Source: Larix kaempferi
Taxonomy: Eukaryota > Streptophyta > Pinopsida > Pinales > Pinaceae
NCBI GenBank assembly: GCA_027924585.1
Contig: BSBM01000423.1
Coordinates: forward strand, 5,320,001 to 5,384,000
Direction: 5' to 3'
Length of the DNA: 64,000 nt
The notes under the pieces are model-generated. The model was not told the DNA's origin, did not search any database, and worked only from the letters and a program-made list of their open reading frames with translations. The translations under genes and the position numbers were made by a program. Shown here piece by piece: positions 1 to 11,741 of the stretch (positions within the stretch are counted from its first letter, which is position 1; every line of letters starts with the position of its first letter).

Positions 1-1360
1 CTAATTTATATTCGGTGAAGGTCATTATACTCCCCCAATTATAGTCACGTCACCAGCCTCGTGGGCCTTGCAGGCCAAGCTTAAGTACAAGATCCTCTAC
101 AATTTGGCATTAAACCCATTCTAAACTAAAATTGTTAGTAGTGTCAAAATTAAAATTTTACCTAAGATTTGACCATGGAATCAATCGTCTTTATTGCAAT
201 TCAATTGTGGAATTTGTAGACTAGTTTCCCTTCTTAAACAATGTATTAACTAAAAACCAAGTCAATTTTCTCAAGGGCTTACCCTCATGTAGTCACAGAA
301 GGGGTCACCATAGACAATTGTCATTGAAGGACAAGCCCATTTGAATGGAGATATCTCACTCTAGGATAGAAGGGATTAATGGCCTCCCAAGGCCTCCATA
401 TACTATGCAAAATAAACGTTAGCAACTTTGACTTTAGTAGAAGTGACTATCAAAGTTTTAAAGGATAAACCTTTGTAATCCTTCTTACCTAATGGGAAAC
501 TTTGAACCTCTACACGAATCATCATTTTGAAAATATGAAGGGTCCCCAACATTTGTGGAGTGCAACAATGGTCCAAATTAATTATGTGAAATCGTTTGTC
601 ATTTGTATCATTAGCCCAAAGAATATTTTCAAGAGATTTCTCTAAGCATTGATGGAAAGGATCCAATAGAGGTTGTAGTTAAAATTATCCACTATGAATA
701 TTTTGGTACATATATGAAACTTGGTTGCTATGGCTAAGGGCCCAATCATCCATTTGTCAACCTTTTCCATTCTCTAAAAAATACCTTAATTAAATGGACA
801 AGCATTGGAATTCCCATGAATTTAAACACTTTCCCATGTTGAGTACAAGCCCAATTTATTGAGACCAACTAGTGCAGGATTGGCCATTAACTATAATTGT
901 AACATGAAGTTCTATGCCATTGAATGTTAGAACCACACAAAGGAAAAACATATTTGAGGGATTCCATCATATTATCCCAATAATGTTGATCATTTAGTAT
1001 GGTTAGGAAATAATCATTAGTGAAATAGTCGTTCACTAACTAGTCCACACCCAATTCAATAAGAGGGATAGCCTCGATAATATCCATCCCTCGTTTCCAA
1101 CATATAATGGAGCCTATCATATATAAAACTAAAAGACATAGCATTGGTTCAAGTGGGTAACCTTACCTAATAAAGAAAAACAAGGCCACCTCCTTAAAAG
1201 TATACACATTGGTAGAAAGGCAAGAAAATACCTCAACAAATAATGTTTCACTAACTATAATGAAGGATTCAAATATTAAATCCTTAAGCATTACCATAAT
1301 GAAAATTCATTTCACTCTATTGTAATATTTTTCAAAGTCCATATTGTCAAAGACAGTGGT

Positions 1361-1426
1361 ATGTAATAGGTTTTGGCTAATAAGGGGGCCACATGTGCCC
1401 CCCTTATTAGGTTGACCCTATTACAT
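1361..1426. repeat. 66-bp near-perfect inverted repeat (hairpin)
   Basis: The outer arms ATGTAATAGG (1361-1370) and CCTATTACAT (1417-1426) are exact reverse complements. Inside them, 1377-1410 is a 34-bp palindrome with arms CTAATAAGGGGG and CCCCCTTATTAG around a central CACATGTG-like core, with one mismatched pair. The G-runs stand out in an AT-rich neighbourhood. It could be a tiny fold-back element or a small hairpin RNA source. No flanking gene explains it. Confidence 0.75.
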
Positions 1427-2407
1427 ATAAATTTACATACATTTACCCCTATATATTCGCACCTTGGGGTAATATGATATACATTTACTCACATATATGC
1501 TCATTAGGTTATATAATTGATTAGCCACAATGTTTAAGCACACTCCATGATTTTCCATATAATGATGACAGTATCTAGGATGTAACGTCCTTGAATGAAA
1601 CTCATTTGTTCCAACCTTGTGATCTTAAGCATAAATATGCTTGAATTGCAAGGGTAATGCTTTACTAGACAAATTGTGTACAAGGCGTTAAGATGTGTGT
1701 TTGACCTCTAACCAGTGCTGTAAGATCTAGGCCTCCTCCCTTAGGTATGATTTTGATGAAAACTTGGTTGATATAATCTCTTAGAGTTTGTTTTTACAAA
1801 ACTTATTTGTATATTTGCAAATGATAATGCCCCACAAATTCCCACATGGCCTTGGAGAAATCATAAGGATGAGCTCATGTGATCATTGCAGTTTTCGATC
1901 TATGTGAGAGTAAATCGGTTTATAGTAAAGGTTATGTAACCCAAAGCCTTCTATCTCACATTTTTATCTTTTGAAGAACACTCCCATTTACAAAACTGAG
2001 TTTGTCTTCAGACAATATCAACATAGTATAATCAATTAAAATCATCTAGAAGATACTCTGAACTCCATTGGTTTCCATTATGAAGAGAATTGCAGACACT
2101 AAACATATTGTTCCACTATTCTTTATTATCATCAAATGGACATCCCACTCTTGATTATATTATTTCCACAAACAATAGTAGAATAGCCATTAGGTAGGAG
2201 TCACTACCAGATATAAAATCATATCACCATTAAAACCATCGTATTTATAATCGAGCTTAAACTTACCACTGCTACAAATTTCATCAAATTGAATGTGTTG
2301 AAACTTGTTGAGAATGTTATCAAATTTCCCTACTTTATCATAACTAGCTTCAACTTCTTGTTTGGTTATGTTGGGTTTGATCAAGAGAACTGAGACCCAT
2401 CAATATC

Positions 2408-2544
2408 CGAGGATTTTCTTGATATTCAACAATATTAGATATTTTTCAAGAGGTAAATTGTTGAGTGAATTTGCTTTAGATTAGATATTTTATAAAACAT
2501 GATAAAATATCTAATAGTGTTGAATATCAAGAAAATGTTGAGGA
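2408..2544. repeat. 137-bp fold-back with nested palindrome
   Basis: The left arm (2408-2445, containing TTTTCTTGATATTCAACA) and the right arm (2502-2544, containing TGAATATCAAGAAAAT) are inverted copies of about 38 bp. In the loop, TTAGATATTTTAT (2481-2493) and ATAAAATATCTAA (2502-2514) form a second perfect palindrome that shares the right arm, so two alternative hairpins are possible. It resembles a MITE or fold-back remnant. I found no clear target duplication. Confidence 0.65.
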
Positions 2545-2749
2545 GTATCATAGTATGGAAGTTAGATAAATGATACACTCCAATTAAAGTGAAAATGTGT
2601 CATGAAACAAATAAAAAAATATTCAATAAAGGCCAACAAAGTGTTCCCTTGATTCTGAATCCATTCCTCATGTTTGTCAACCCATAATGTTGACTTTGTT
2701 GTAATGGTACAATGTCAACCCAAAATCCTTGGCCATAATTTTATAAGCA

Positions 2750-3232
2750 ACCATAATCAAAGTGATAGGCTTCTAGCCACCAATGGAATCGTAAGTTTCA
2801 TTCTTTGGAATAATCTTGACCATCCCTTAGTTGAGGAACATATGAAACTAACTAGTAGGAAAACCACCCACCTAGAAGAAGTAAAACTTGAATCCTATCA
2901 AGAAACATAAATGGAAGATACTTCTCCACCTAAGGAAGACGAGAACACTTTATAAGATCCTAGGGAGGAAATCTAAATATATCTCCATTCCTTATTAGGA
3001 TTCTAAACACCCCAAACCTTGAAGATAAATGTCTATATCAAGCACTACAAAATGATTGTATTGATTGAAAATGGTTGTACCCAAAAACAAATTGCATCAA
3101 TGAGAGTAGCAGAAGAAACCCATTTTTATGTTCAACCTATACCCAATTTACCACCATGATCAAAATGATAGGATTTTATCTACCAATGGATTCATAAGTT
3201 GCATTCTTTGGAATAATTTTACCATAAGGATC
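2750..3232. repeat. Dispersed direct repeat (2750-2823 and 3157-3232)
   Basis: Two segments of about 75 bp in the same orientation share most bases, including the shared run TTCATTCTTTGGAATAAT (2797-2814; GCATTCTTTGGAATAATT in the second copy). They flank a plus-strand protease remnant. The second copy abuts the minus-strand reverse transcriptase remnant. The arrangement suggests a local duplication or rearrangement when older gypsy fragments were joined. Confidence 0.55.
2963..3162 (+). pseudogene. Decayed Ty3/gypsy aspartic protease fragment
   Basis: Read on the plus strand, this gives a degraded version of the protease seen intact in the gypsy copies near 32 kb and 49.5 kb. The pieces LHSLLGF, TPQTLKI and MIVLIENG line up with the family's LHAL-G, TPQTM and LTILIDSGS blocks. 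The catalytic D-S-G has become E-N-G, and stops interrupt the frame before and after LLGF. Only about 65 codons survive, with no RT downstream on this strand. It is a fossil. Confidence 0.6.
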
Positions 3233-3925
3233 AACAATTTTATCATAGTTTCGTAAAAACTTCCAATAGTAACCCGCGAGGCCAAAAAAGCCACAATATT
3301 TTTTGAGGGTCTTGGGTTGAGGCCAATTTTTCATCGCTTCATTTTCCTTAGGATCTCAACATCACACCCTCTCCACTAACAACACGTCGCAATTGTTCAA
3401 CATATAAATCACCAAAACTACATTGAAAATGCTTGAGGAACAACTGATGATTATGGAGGAGTTGTAAGAACCAATCCACACGTGCTACTTAGGTTTCTCA
3501 ACTATCTTTTAAGAACAATATGTTATTAAATAAGATCAAGCCAAAATGGCATAGAAGGGGCTTAAATGTGTGGTTCACGAGGCTCAAAAAAGTGGAAGGT
3601 ACATTATACAGACGAAATGCAATCACCAAAAAAACATAATGGTTGTCACGAGTGCAAAAATATTTTTTTGGGAAATCAGCTTCTTTCATTCCAATTTGGT
3701 GAAAAACAAAGTGAAGATCAAGTTTGGTGAGTAAATTATATGATCAAAGTAGTTCATTTAATACATCATAAATGAGTGAAATGGGGAATTTTTATTTAAC
3801 AATCCATTTGTTAAGAGCACAAAAATCAAGACACGTGTTATTTCCTTTGAAACCATGCCAACTTGTGGACCATGTTAATTGCCTTTAAAACCATGTCAAC
3901 TTGTGGACCAAATTAATTTCCTTTG
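3232..3925 (-). pseudogene. Decayed Ty3/gypsy reverse transcriptase fragment
   Basis: Minus-strand frames give recognisable RT blocks in order: CLDFCALNKW (for CVDYRALNK), KLDLHFVFHQIGMKE (for KLDLRSGYHQI), APSTF-like VPSTFLSLVNHTFKPLL, FGLILFNNILF (where the catalytic FFDD is now FNN), then GFFGLAGYYWKFLRNY from the connection region. Stops and frameshifts separate them. The catalytic aspartates are lost, so it cannot act. It faces the opposite way to the protease fragment just upstream, so the two come from different insertions or an inversion. Confidence 0.75.
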
Positions 3926-3941
3926 CAACCATGTCGTATTT
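3838..3941. repeat. 38-bp tandem repeat, about 2.8 copies
   Basis: Units start at 3838, 3875 and 3913, each containing a version of CCTTTGAAACCATG and, in the first two, AACTTGTGGACCA. The repeat expands a piece of the RT fossil on the minus strand (the block preceding CLDFCALNKW), so it arose after or during decay of that element. Confidence 0.8.
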
Positions 3942-5928
3942 CAAACCAACAAAACTTGAATTATTCTCTTAGCATTGCAAATAAAATAAGTTTAATTCTT
4001 AGAAAAATAATTTCAAAATTCTTTAATTTATGTTGCAGACTATGGCTTAAGCTTGATTCATGTCCTTACATGGGCACAAAATACAAACCCAATAATATCA
4101 TGAAATTTATAAATACAAACATTTATATGCTTATAAATTCTCTTCTCTCCTTTTCTCTCTATGTTGGTTGGTTGTCATGGCATAACATTATAAAATAAGA
4201 TGATGTCCTTGATGTGAAATTTTCTTTGAGGAAATAGACTATGTAATTTGTTTTAAACTATAGAACTTAACTTGTCTTGAAGATGGTTCATACAAAATTT
4301 TGAGATCAACTACCAAATCTCACCTTACACAACATATACCATGTCCTATTTGATACAATATTATATCCACTTCAAATTTATATGATCATCTATTTCAAAT
4401 TTAGATGCTTGTCTATTTCTCATGTTTACACAAATAATAATAATATGTCATTTTTATGTTTATATTTTTATCTGTATTTTTCATGTTTACATGAATATTA
4501 ATGCTTAGATGTGCTTTTCAATTACTTATCTAGCTAAGAAATTTAATTTCAAGAAAAACATAGTATGAAAGTTTAATTTCTTTTATCGATTTTTTAGTTC
4601 ACACCACCTGTGCACACATCTCACTCCCTAAGATCAACATATGCTTGGTTCATAACCCCAAGCAAGCATTAAAATTTACTTAACTTAACACAAATTATCC
4701 TTACTTGAGGACCAAAATAATATTGTAGTTAATTTAAGGCATTGGGCATAGGAATCCAAATAATTCCCCTTTTCCATTTACATCTAAGGCATAGCTATTG
4801 ACTTTCTAGGGAGCCAAAATCCTTGGTTTTCAGGGCACAATCATGGACAACTTATAGAGGTTTCCATTCCTATTTTGGGATGGTACTTGGTGAGGTTAGG
4901 ACTGAATGGCTGGTTGATGCACCTATCTAATCCATTTTTGCATATATCCCAATTGTTGCCACATACAGTGAGACATAAGTTCCTGTAGGATAAAAGCTGC
5001 TAGGAAACTCCTCTAACATACTAGGAATAAAAAGACCTACCAACCTAATAGATACTAATGCAAGCGCTCAATAAGGGTGAAATTTTTTTAAACCTTTCCT
5101 CGACTAGGGTCATCACCTCCTTGAATCAACAAAAGGTGTCAAGAGGCATCAAGGATATTCCAAACAAAAGGCTGTGAAGGGCCATGAATCCTCCACCCAA
5201 ACAAGTGAGTGAAGGTAATCAACAAGCGTTATTCGGCTGGCATCGTAGCAGATCCAATATGGCGAAGGTACCCTCCCACCATAGGGGATCACCTCTGGGT
5301 AGGTCACCTAAGAATGGCCACTAAGCTACCTTGATCAAAGTGTTTCTTGTTGGTTTGTTTTTCACTTTGGTTTTCTCATCTGTTGGGATACATGGTTGCA
5401 GTGGATTTTTTGAGTTGTTGGGCTTGTTTTCCCTTTATTGCGCTCCTATGTTGCACACTCAGCTGCAGTTAGTTTTTCAAGCCTTCCATTATATCCGCAT
5501 AGTTTGGATATGGAGCCAATAATCCTCGTAGTGGTAGCCACATGCCTATTAGGGCCACATGTCTGTTGGCACTCTGGATCGGTACATGTATCCCCCTGCA
5601 CCGAACGCGTGTTATACGCACCCTACTCAACCTACCCCAGCTCCATCCCAATATCCTCCCTCATTCGACCTCGTTTGCAAGGGAAATTGTATGCACAAAA
5701 GAGATTTCTTTCCCAACCTACCAACAAGGGAAGGGTGGGCGATGAAAAGGAAAGAACCAAGGAAAAAACCAACAACAAGGAAGGGGTGGTCAACCTCCGA
5801 ACCCCCCGGACAATAATGCATCTCCAATAGACCTATCTGATGTTCTTTAAAAATAACCATACATTAACATAGTTAAGATAGCCATCACCACAAATTGACG
5901 TTTCATATGTTTTTTATGTTAATTACAG
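3942..5928. other. Intergenic; possible decayed low-complexity coding at 5438-5830
   Basis: 3942-5330 is AT-rich with no coding signal that I can see. Between about 5438 and 5830 base composition rises and plus-strand frames become proline- and glycine/glutamine-rich: a Tyr/Pro/Gln-rich stretch near 5580-5660, then a run reading QQQGRGGQPPNPPDNN near 5778-5816. They lie in different frames and are broken by stops. This may be an upstream exon of the SET-domain pseudogene that begins at 5929, because a plausible intron with acceptor TTAATTACAG lies between. That link is inference. Confidence 0.35.
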
Positions 5929-6639
5929 GCACAACCAAATAGATACCTGTCATATCTATCTTCGGACAATGATAGATATCTTGAACAGACATGACAAGAT
6001 GAAACATCAACCAATACATCAATATCAACTAGAGGTAGCAATGTTAGAAGAAAATTTAAAAAATGTATGGATCTCTTTCTGTTTGAAGGAGGGTTGTTCT
6101 CTTATGGCAATGAGTTCACTGAAGACAAAGAATTTCCATTGATGTACATACATTATTTGAAGAATTGGGAAGCAAACCCACTCCCTGAAATTAACACAGA
6201 TTTCAATATTAATGGAAGAACATATCGAATTTCTCCATCTACTTTGCATGGTTTGGGGCTCTTTACAATGGACGATGTGAAGGTTCCATACAACAGTGAG
6301 GTTGAGCTAATGGATTATGTTTGCCCAACCTATGATTATGCACATTGGGCTATAGTAAAAAGATAGCTAAGCAGTATGCGCATATATGGAGTTTGTGCAA
6401 ATTATAATAAAATGAAGGAAAACAATCATGATAAATTATATTCCATATATATCGATGGAAAGCCCAAAGTTTGCAGAAATATTGTTGGGTTTATAAATAG
6501 TAATCATCCTGGAAAAACAAACACACTACCCAATTCTGTGTTTGTCGAGTGTGAGGAAAATAGAGTTGTGGTCACTGCAATAAAGTCAATACCAACTGGG
6601 AAGGAGTTGTTGGTCAATTATAATTTGAACATTATCTAG
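5929..6639 (+). pseudogene. SET-domain (histone-lysine methyltransferase-like) exon, decayed
   Basis: SET proteins transfer methyl groups from S-adenosylmethionine to lysines, mostly on histones. The frame opens right after a good splice acceptor (TTAATTACAG, ending 5928) and stays in one phase to a TAG at 6637. It is broken only by TGA at 5992 and TAG at 6364. SET motifs appear in the expected order: HGLGLF (the G-x-G SAM loop, about 6250), YSIYIDG (about 6440), GFINSNHPG (position of the family's FINHSC/NHS block) and GKELLVNY near the end (for GEELxxDY). The usual Asn-His-Ser is altered and no post-SET cysteines are visible. No transposase or LTR encloses it, so it may be a dead host gene or cargo of an unrecognised element. 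Confidence 0.7.
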
Positions 6640-6956
6640 GAATCATGCAAGTATCCTTACACACTCATGTCCATTATTCACTAAAAGGCATGCATACTGG
6701 ATGTTCATTAGTTTTCATTATATATTATTTTTTCCGTAATGTTGATGAGCATTTACCCAAATTTGGATATATGGTTAACACATCTTCGTTTATGTTTTAG
6801 TTTGATTGGGGGAAAGGAATCAACCAAGGTCAAGTGAGATAATATATGGTGATTTATATTTTTTTTATTGCATTCCATATTGTTTAGTTTTATTCCAATG
6901 TAGAGTTCATTGTTACATAATTTATTGTTCTTACATGATATGATCATTTGTAGACT

Positions 6957-8875
6957 CCTGCGTCAATGCCTAATCCTAATCAGGATAACGTCGACATTTT
7001 AGTAGCTGATGACCCTCTAGCAGCTATTAAAAAAAGATTAAAAAAATAGTCGACAAACAAGTAGAATTTATGGGTGCTTAAGATGCACCGGGAAATGATA
7101 AATGATGCCAATACTTGATGGCTTTCATTAAGAAGTACAATGTATGTTTTTTAAAACCACATTTCATTTCTTCATTTAAAGAAGACGTCATATTATTTAA
7201 ATGAATCCAATATCATGACTCGGTGAATTCTATTTGTGTAGGAATTCTTGAAAGAAGAAGAACCCGATGTATGGAGTAGTATACATGCATCTATGCTTGT
7301 ACCCTCTACTCTTGTTGCACATGGTTTGGATGCCCCTACTCTTGGTATTGATGCGTCTGCCCCTGATTCTACACATAGTGTTGGTCGAGATTAGTCCATG
7401 ACACCATATACACAAATGAACCCTAGTTCTAGTGCTCATGTGCCTTCGTCATCAGGGGTCGAGACGAGCCCCAAGACACCAGGATTAGTCGTCAAGAGCA
7501 TTGTGAAATTACAGTTTTTTTTTTAAATGGACCATGACTTGGTTATGTTAAACGTTCCAAAACTCCATGGTAATTATGTCCAATCCATTGGAATACTTAA
7601 ATTTTATACAACAAATAGTATTATTAGATTCATTGTATATATAATAGAATCAGAATATTTGGTTATAATGTAGGAAATAACGTGTTCTATGGTGAGTAAC
7701 ATGAAAATCCATTTGCTTTGTTTACACCAACAATTAGATCAAGTTATAAATATCAGAGCAATAAATTGAATAAGGATTTATGAAGCACATGACCACATTG
7801 TTTGGTCTTGTATTCAATCAAAATTTGGTGCAATCCATGGCAGAGAAGTACTTTAAATTTGTGTGGGACAATTACTGCACTAATATCAGTCAATACCCTA
7901 GTTATCAGCATCTTGAATTAATTCTAGAATGGGAGTGGGCTGCATTAATAGAGGATGCTAAGGAAAAGAATATGAGAAAAGAAGGATCTTTACCTCCAAG
8001 TGTAGTGAAAGCACCAAGGTAGATGAATTAGTATACCAAACAATGAATTTATAATTTGTATGTTGCATTTGACCACAATTTTTTAATTGCATAAACACCT
8101 ACAGTACAATTAGTGTAGGCTCAAGGACACATTGAAGGATACACAAGCTAGACTGGAGAAGCATGGTCAATACAAGTTTGTCCCATGGGGATACATTAAA
8201 GTGAAGGGCATATATGTAACTATGGAATTGTCATTGTTGCATTTTCATTTGAGTTTCAAATGATTTCCTTACCTAAAGTGTTATGCTTCGGGATACGTAG
8301 TCCGCAGAATTTGGCATCCTTCCCACAGATGACAAGCTTAAACTTGCCTTCAAGGGAGGTTACAATGCCCTAGTTGAGCAGAAAAAGGTGCAACTAACAT
8401 TTCCACTGTCAACGAGGAGGTATGCAAGCTCAATGCATTCTGATTGAATACTTAATTACAAAGTACAAATTGAAAAAGTTGAGTGATTCAACAAATTCAA
8501 CTGTTATTGCAAGAAACACGAGAATATTTAGGTGTTCCCCATTATCCATCTATAGAGACTGACATTCGAACTACTCAACCAAAGGTTCCTCCTTTTGCAC
8601 CTACGGGTATCGTGAACTAGTTGGATTATAGAAATTGTTATTTCACTGGTTTAATACTACTTACTATAGATAAGCTGATAAAAAAATTGTTTACTGAAAT
8701 TGTAGATGATATTGATCCTAGTATTATGGAGTGCCCTCTAAGGAAATGTCTCTTGCAGTGTCCATATCAGGAACCAACACCACAAGAAACTACTGGGGAA
8801 GAGAATGATGGAGTTGATGCCACTGCAAGATTTGCACAATTCCTTAAAAATAGAAAAAAGAAACTTAAGAAGTAG
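6957..8875 (+). pseudogene. Candidate 3' exons of the SET-domain gene, function unknown
   Basis: Several short plus-strand open pieces with splice-like edges follow the SET exon: about 6975-7047 (acidic then Lys-rich), 7240-7391 (EEEPDVW then Ser/Thr/Pro-rich), 7780-8022 (80 codons with WDNYC and LEWEWAALIEDA), 8118-8215 (KFVPWGYIKVKGIYV, then a GTAAC donor), about 8300-8420, and 8490-8875 (one frame with a single internal TAG at 8618, ending in a Lys-rich tail). I recognise no family. The order, strand and spacing fit one multi-exon gene whose frames have decayed. Alternatively these are unrelated chance ORFs. The last exon looks the most coding-like. Confidence 0.4.
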
Positions 8876-8915
8876 GACAGTAAACATTGGTCATTTTGGA
8901 GGGCAGAGTGATTTT

Positions 8916-8931
8916 GTTGTATACAATATTG

Positions 8932-8969
<38 letters not shown>

Positions 8970-8994
8970 CAGAATATTGTATGTTCTATACAAC
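8916..8994. repeat. TA microsatellite inside an inverted repeat
   Basis: A TA dinucleotide run (about 8934-8967) is flanked by inverted arms: GTTGTATACAATATTGTAAT on the left, and ATTACAGAATATTGTA then CTATACAAC on the right. The whole forms a long AT hairpin just downstream of the last unknown exon. It may mark TA-target MITE-like DNA or be slippage within a palindrome. Confidence 0.7.
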
Positions 8995-8999
8995 AGTGA

Positions 9000-9845
9000 T
9001 TTGATTATATACTTATTTTTACATTTATGTACCTCTATTTTAGATTTAAATTTTTTTGTGATCATGTTTTATATGCATAAAAATTTCATGGGTAGTATTT
9101 TTTAATTTAATTTAATCTAATGTCATTTAATTTAATGTTGTTTGTATCTTCATGCTATGTTATTTAATGTTATGTGTGATTTAATTTGCGGCTTTTGATG
9201 TAATTTTATTTTTATCTAAATGTTATGTGTGTAGTGTCTTTGTTATTTGTATCTACATCTTATGTTACAGTGTGTTACAATAAATAGATTGGGCATGTGG
9301 AATTTAGAGTGATGGTGGGGGGGGGCATAAGAGCTTCCACCTTCACATGGTTGGCCTTGTTCAATAAAGAATAGATTATTCTCAAAAAAGAGAGAAGATC
9401 ATACATGTATTTTAAAATTATGATACATGTTGGTTTGCACATTTATTCATGTGCAACATAAATGAAACTAACAACTATCAGTAAATCGAGTGACTTTAGT
9501 GAGTTAAATATATCTGCATTTTCTTTATGCTTATGTTTTTTTAATAAATGTTGTGTTGATATATTTTACCAATTTCATTATCCTTCTTATGTTGATCTTC
9601 TTTATCCATTTTATTACCTTAAGTTTGCATAATTTGGTGACTTAACAATGTAGTGTGGAATTGTTAGCTTTACAAATGATTCTAAGTATGCAATTGTTAG
9701 CTTTACACAATATCACTCTCAATTAGTTTAGATAAAGTATCAATGCAATGATTTGTACTTTTCATTGAAGCTTGTAGATCATGTTGAATTTATCAATGGC
9801 CAGTACCACTGTTTATTTAGAAAAATGATTAATCGGCATAGTTGG
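9000..9845. other. AT-rich spacer, nothing recognised
   Basis: There are no open frames of note and no repeats beyond simple T-rich and TTTAAT-like runs near 9090-9250. It ends at the GTTGG target duplication of the next LTR element. Confidence 0.6.
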
Positions 9846-10516
9846 TGTGATATTTTCAATTGCTATGAACTAGATTCATAAGACAATTTCACATAGAATA
9901 TTTCAGACAATGAGAGAAAAAGAATAGAGGGAATAAATTGTGGAAATCACTATGTATATTATTCATTGATATGATAATAATATATAATACATCCTCCATG
10001 GAAAAAATCGAATTCCTTTGAGGCAATTTGAAAAGAGAAAAAAGAAAAGGCTTAGAAAAGACAAAAAAAAACCTAGGTGGAAAAAGCAGTTTCCAAAACT
10101 GTCCTAGAGGCTCACGAATTTAGTAAGGTATGGAAGCTCATGAATGAGGTAAATAGAATGTATTGATGGCTTTAGGAGGTTAGATATGATGTGGAGGTCG
10201 AATTGTTCAAGTGGCAAGAGTTTCCAAGTCAACTAGCTTTTCCTTTCCCACTAGAAAGTAGAAAAAACAAGATAAAGCTGTCTAAATCAGGAAGGTGTTT
10301 GTCTAATTCAAGAATAGAATAAAATCAGACATAATCCAATGAAATCTTATCCAAAATCCATCCAAATTCATTTTGGTGAGTTAGGATGGCTTGTGGTCCA
10401 CTAAAAGACAAATTGGTCTATTTTACCTAGTCAAAACTTAGGAAATTGATCATAAATGATTAATTAACTTATCCTAAGTCTAGAATGATATGGTGGGTTT
10501 TTTAAATGTTCCGACA
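9846..10516 (-). repeat. LTR of the TR-GAG element (3' LTR in element sense)
   Basis: It begins TGTGATATTTTCAATTGC and ends GTTCCGACA. It is clearly the partner of 12692-13368, with scattered substitutions and small indels. The purine tract lies directly inside it. Confidence 0.9.
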
Positions 10517-11741
10517 CCCCCCCTTAAGCCTGAATTTGTGTGATGAGAATCTAAAAAATATCAGAAATATAGGACCCAAGCAATAAGGCTTATGGTCAAC
10601 CCAATACAAAAAATAACTAGTCCATGTAAACCAAGGAAACAGGGAAAACATCATGGAAACAAAACCCTCCCTAAAAAATGGACATGCTTGATGTCTTCAT
10701 ACTATCATGTTGCTCATTTGAATGAGCTGAATGAGCTAAATGGGATGCTTCTGAGTAATAGAATTGATGAATATTTTGTGGATGTCATGATCATGCATCA
10801 ATGCATCAATGTTGTGTAGGCATGAACCATGTGTAGAGGCTCCATGAAGCTCATCTTCTGATGATGGAGGAGCATAATATGAATTTTTCTTGTTGATGTA
10901 ACATACATAATCAGATCTGAAAACATAATCATTGATGGAAAAGAGATCTAAGCATTCTCCTTCCCAAGGAGAAACAATGAACTCAACATGATCAATTTCT
11001 TCTGTAGCTGCAATGTGATGTACTAGTTCTTGTACTTTCTTCTCAAAATGATGTAGAACCTTTTTTATATTAAAAATGAGATCCTATAGCTCTAAAATAT
11101 CAGAATGTGAGTCATATGGAGAAACAACCAGTAAATATGTGGAGTCTCCATGATCGAACAGAGTTTCAGTAGGAAAAGTGTGAGAAACTAGATCGCCCTG
11201 AGAGAGTGTGAGGACTTGAATTTTGAACCATGAGTGATGGGGTCAGGTCCAGATGTGTGAAATATCAGTCCAAAGAAGGCCAAAAAAAAGTTTGTCCAAC
11301 CAATGAAATATTTGAAAGACAAAATTGCAATAGAGGCAAGTGACATAGTGTAGGAAAACATAGAATTGTGTAGTTTCTTAACTAGAGAACTTGGGGGTTG
11401 TAGGGTATTTTGTGCATCCAAAGGTTGGTAATATGGTGTGGTAGATGTAATGACCTACATATCAGACTATTAATCATATTATAAATAAGAATATAAAGTG
11501 TTTGAATGGAGGTGGAAACACCTTTCAGAAGACAAGTCAGAAGCTAGTAAAAAATGACTAGTTTTGAGAGTAGACTTGGATGAACTGACTGAAGATTGTT
11601 CCAAGGAAGAGGTGGAGGATTCTAATTCTGATATATCAGAATGTGAATCAATATCAGAGACATAATAATTATATTTTACTCTAGCACTCAAAGCATAAAC
11701 ATGATTACCTCTGGGAGAGGCTTGGAGACAGTGTTCTTGTT

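Larger units (their letters stand above)
1..2670. other. AT-rich spacer, no gene recognised
   Basis: I see no convincing gene in this stretch. The longest open frame is on the minus strand at 403-666 (87 codons, rich in hydrophobic and basic residues). I do not recognise it, and the flanking frames carry frequent stops. It could be a remnant of a retroelement. The two structured sequences inside (1361-1426 and 2408-2544) are listed separately. Confidence 0.5.

Noticed and set aside
403-666. 87-codon minus-strand ORF as a host gene
   Set aside because: No recognisable domain, start or splice signals, and neighbouring frames are closed. Kept only as a remark.
5000-9845. The SET-domain gene as cargo of the same transposon family as 40257-55952
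   Set aside because: I searched by eye for the AACATGTTATAC terminus and the GTGCTAC palindrome around it and found neither.
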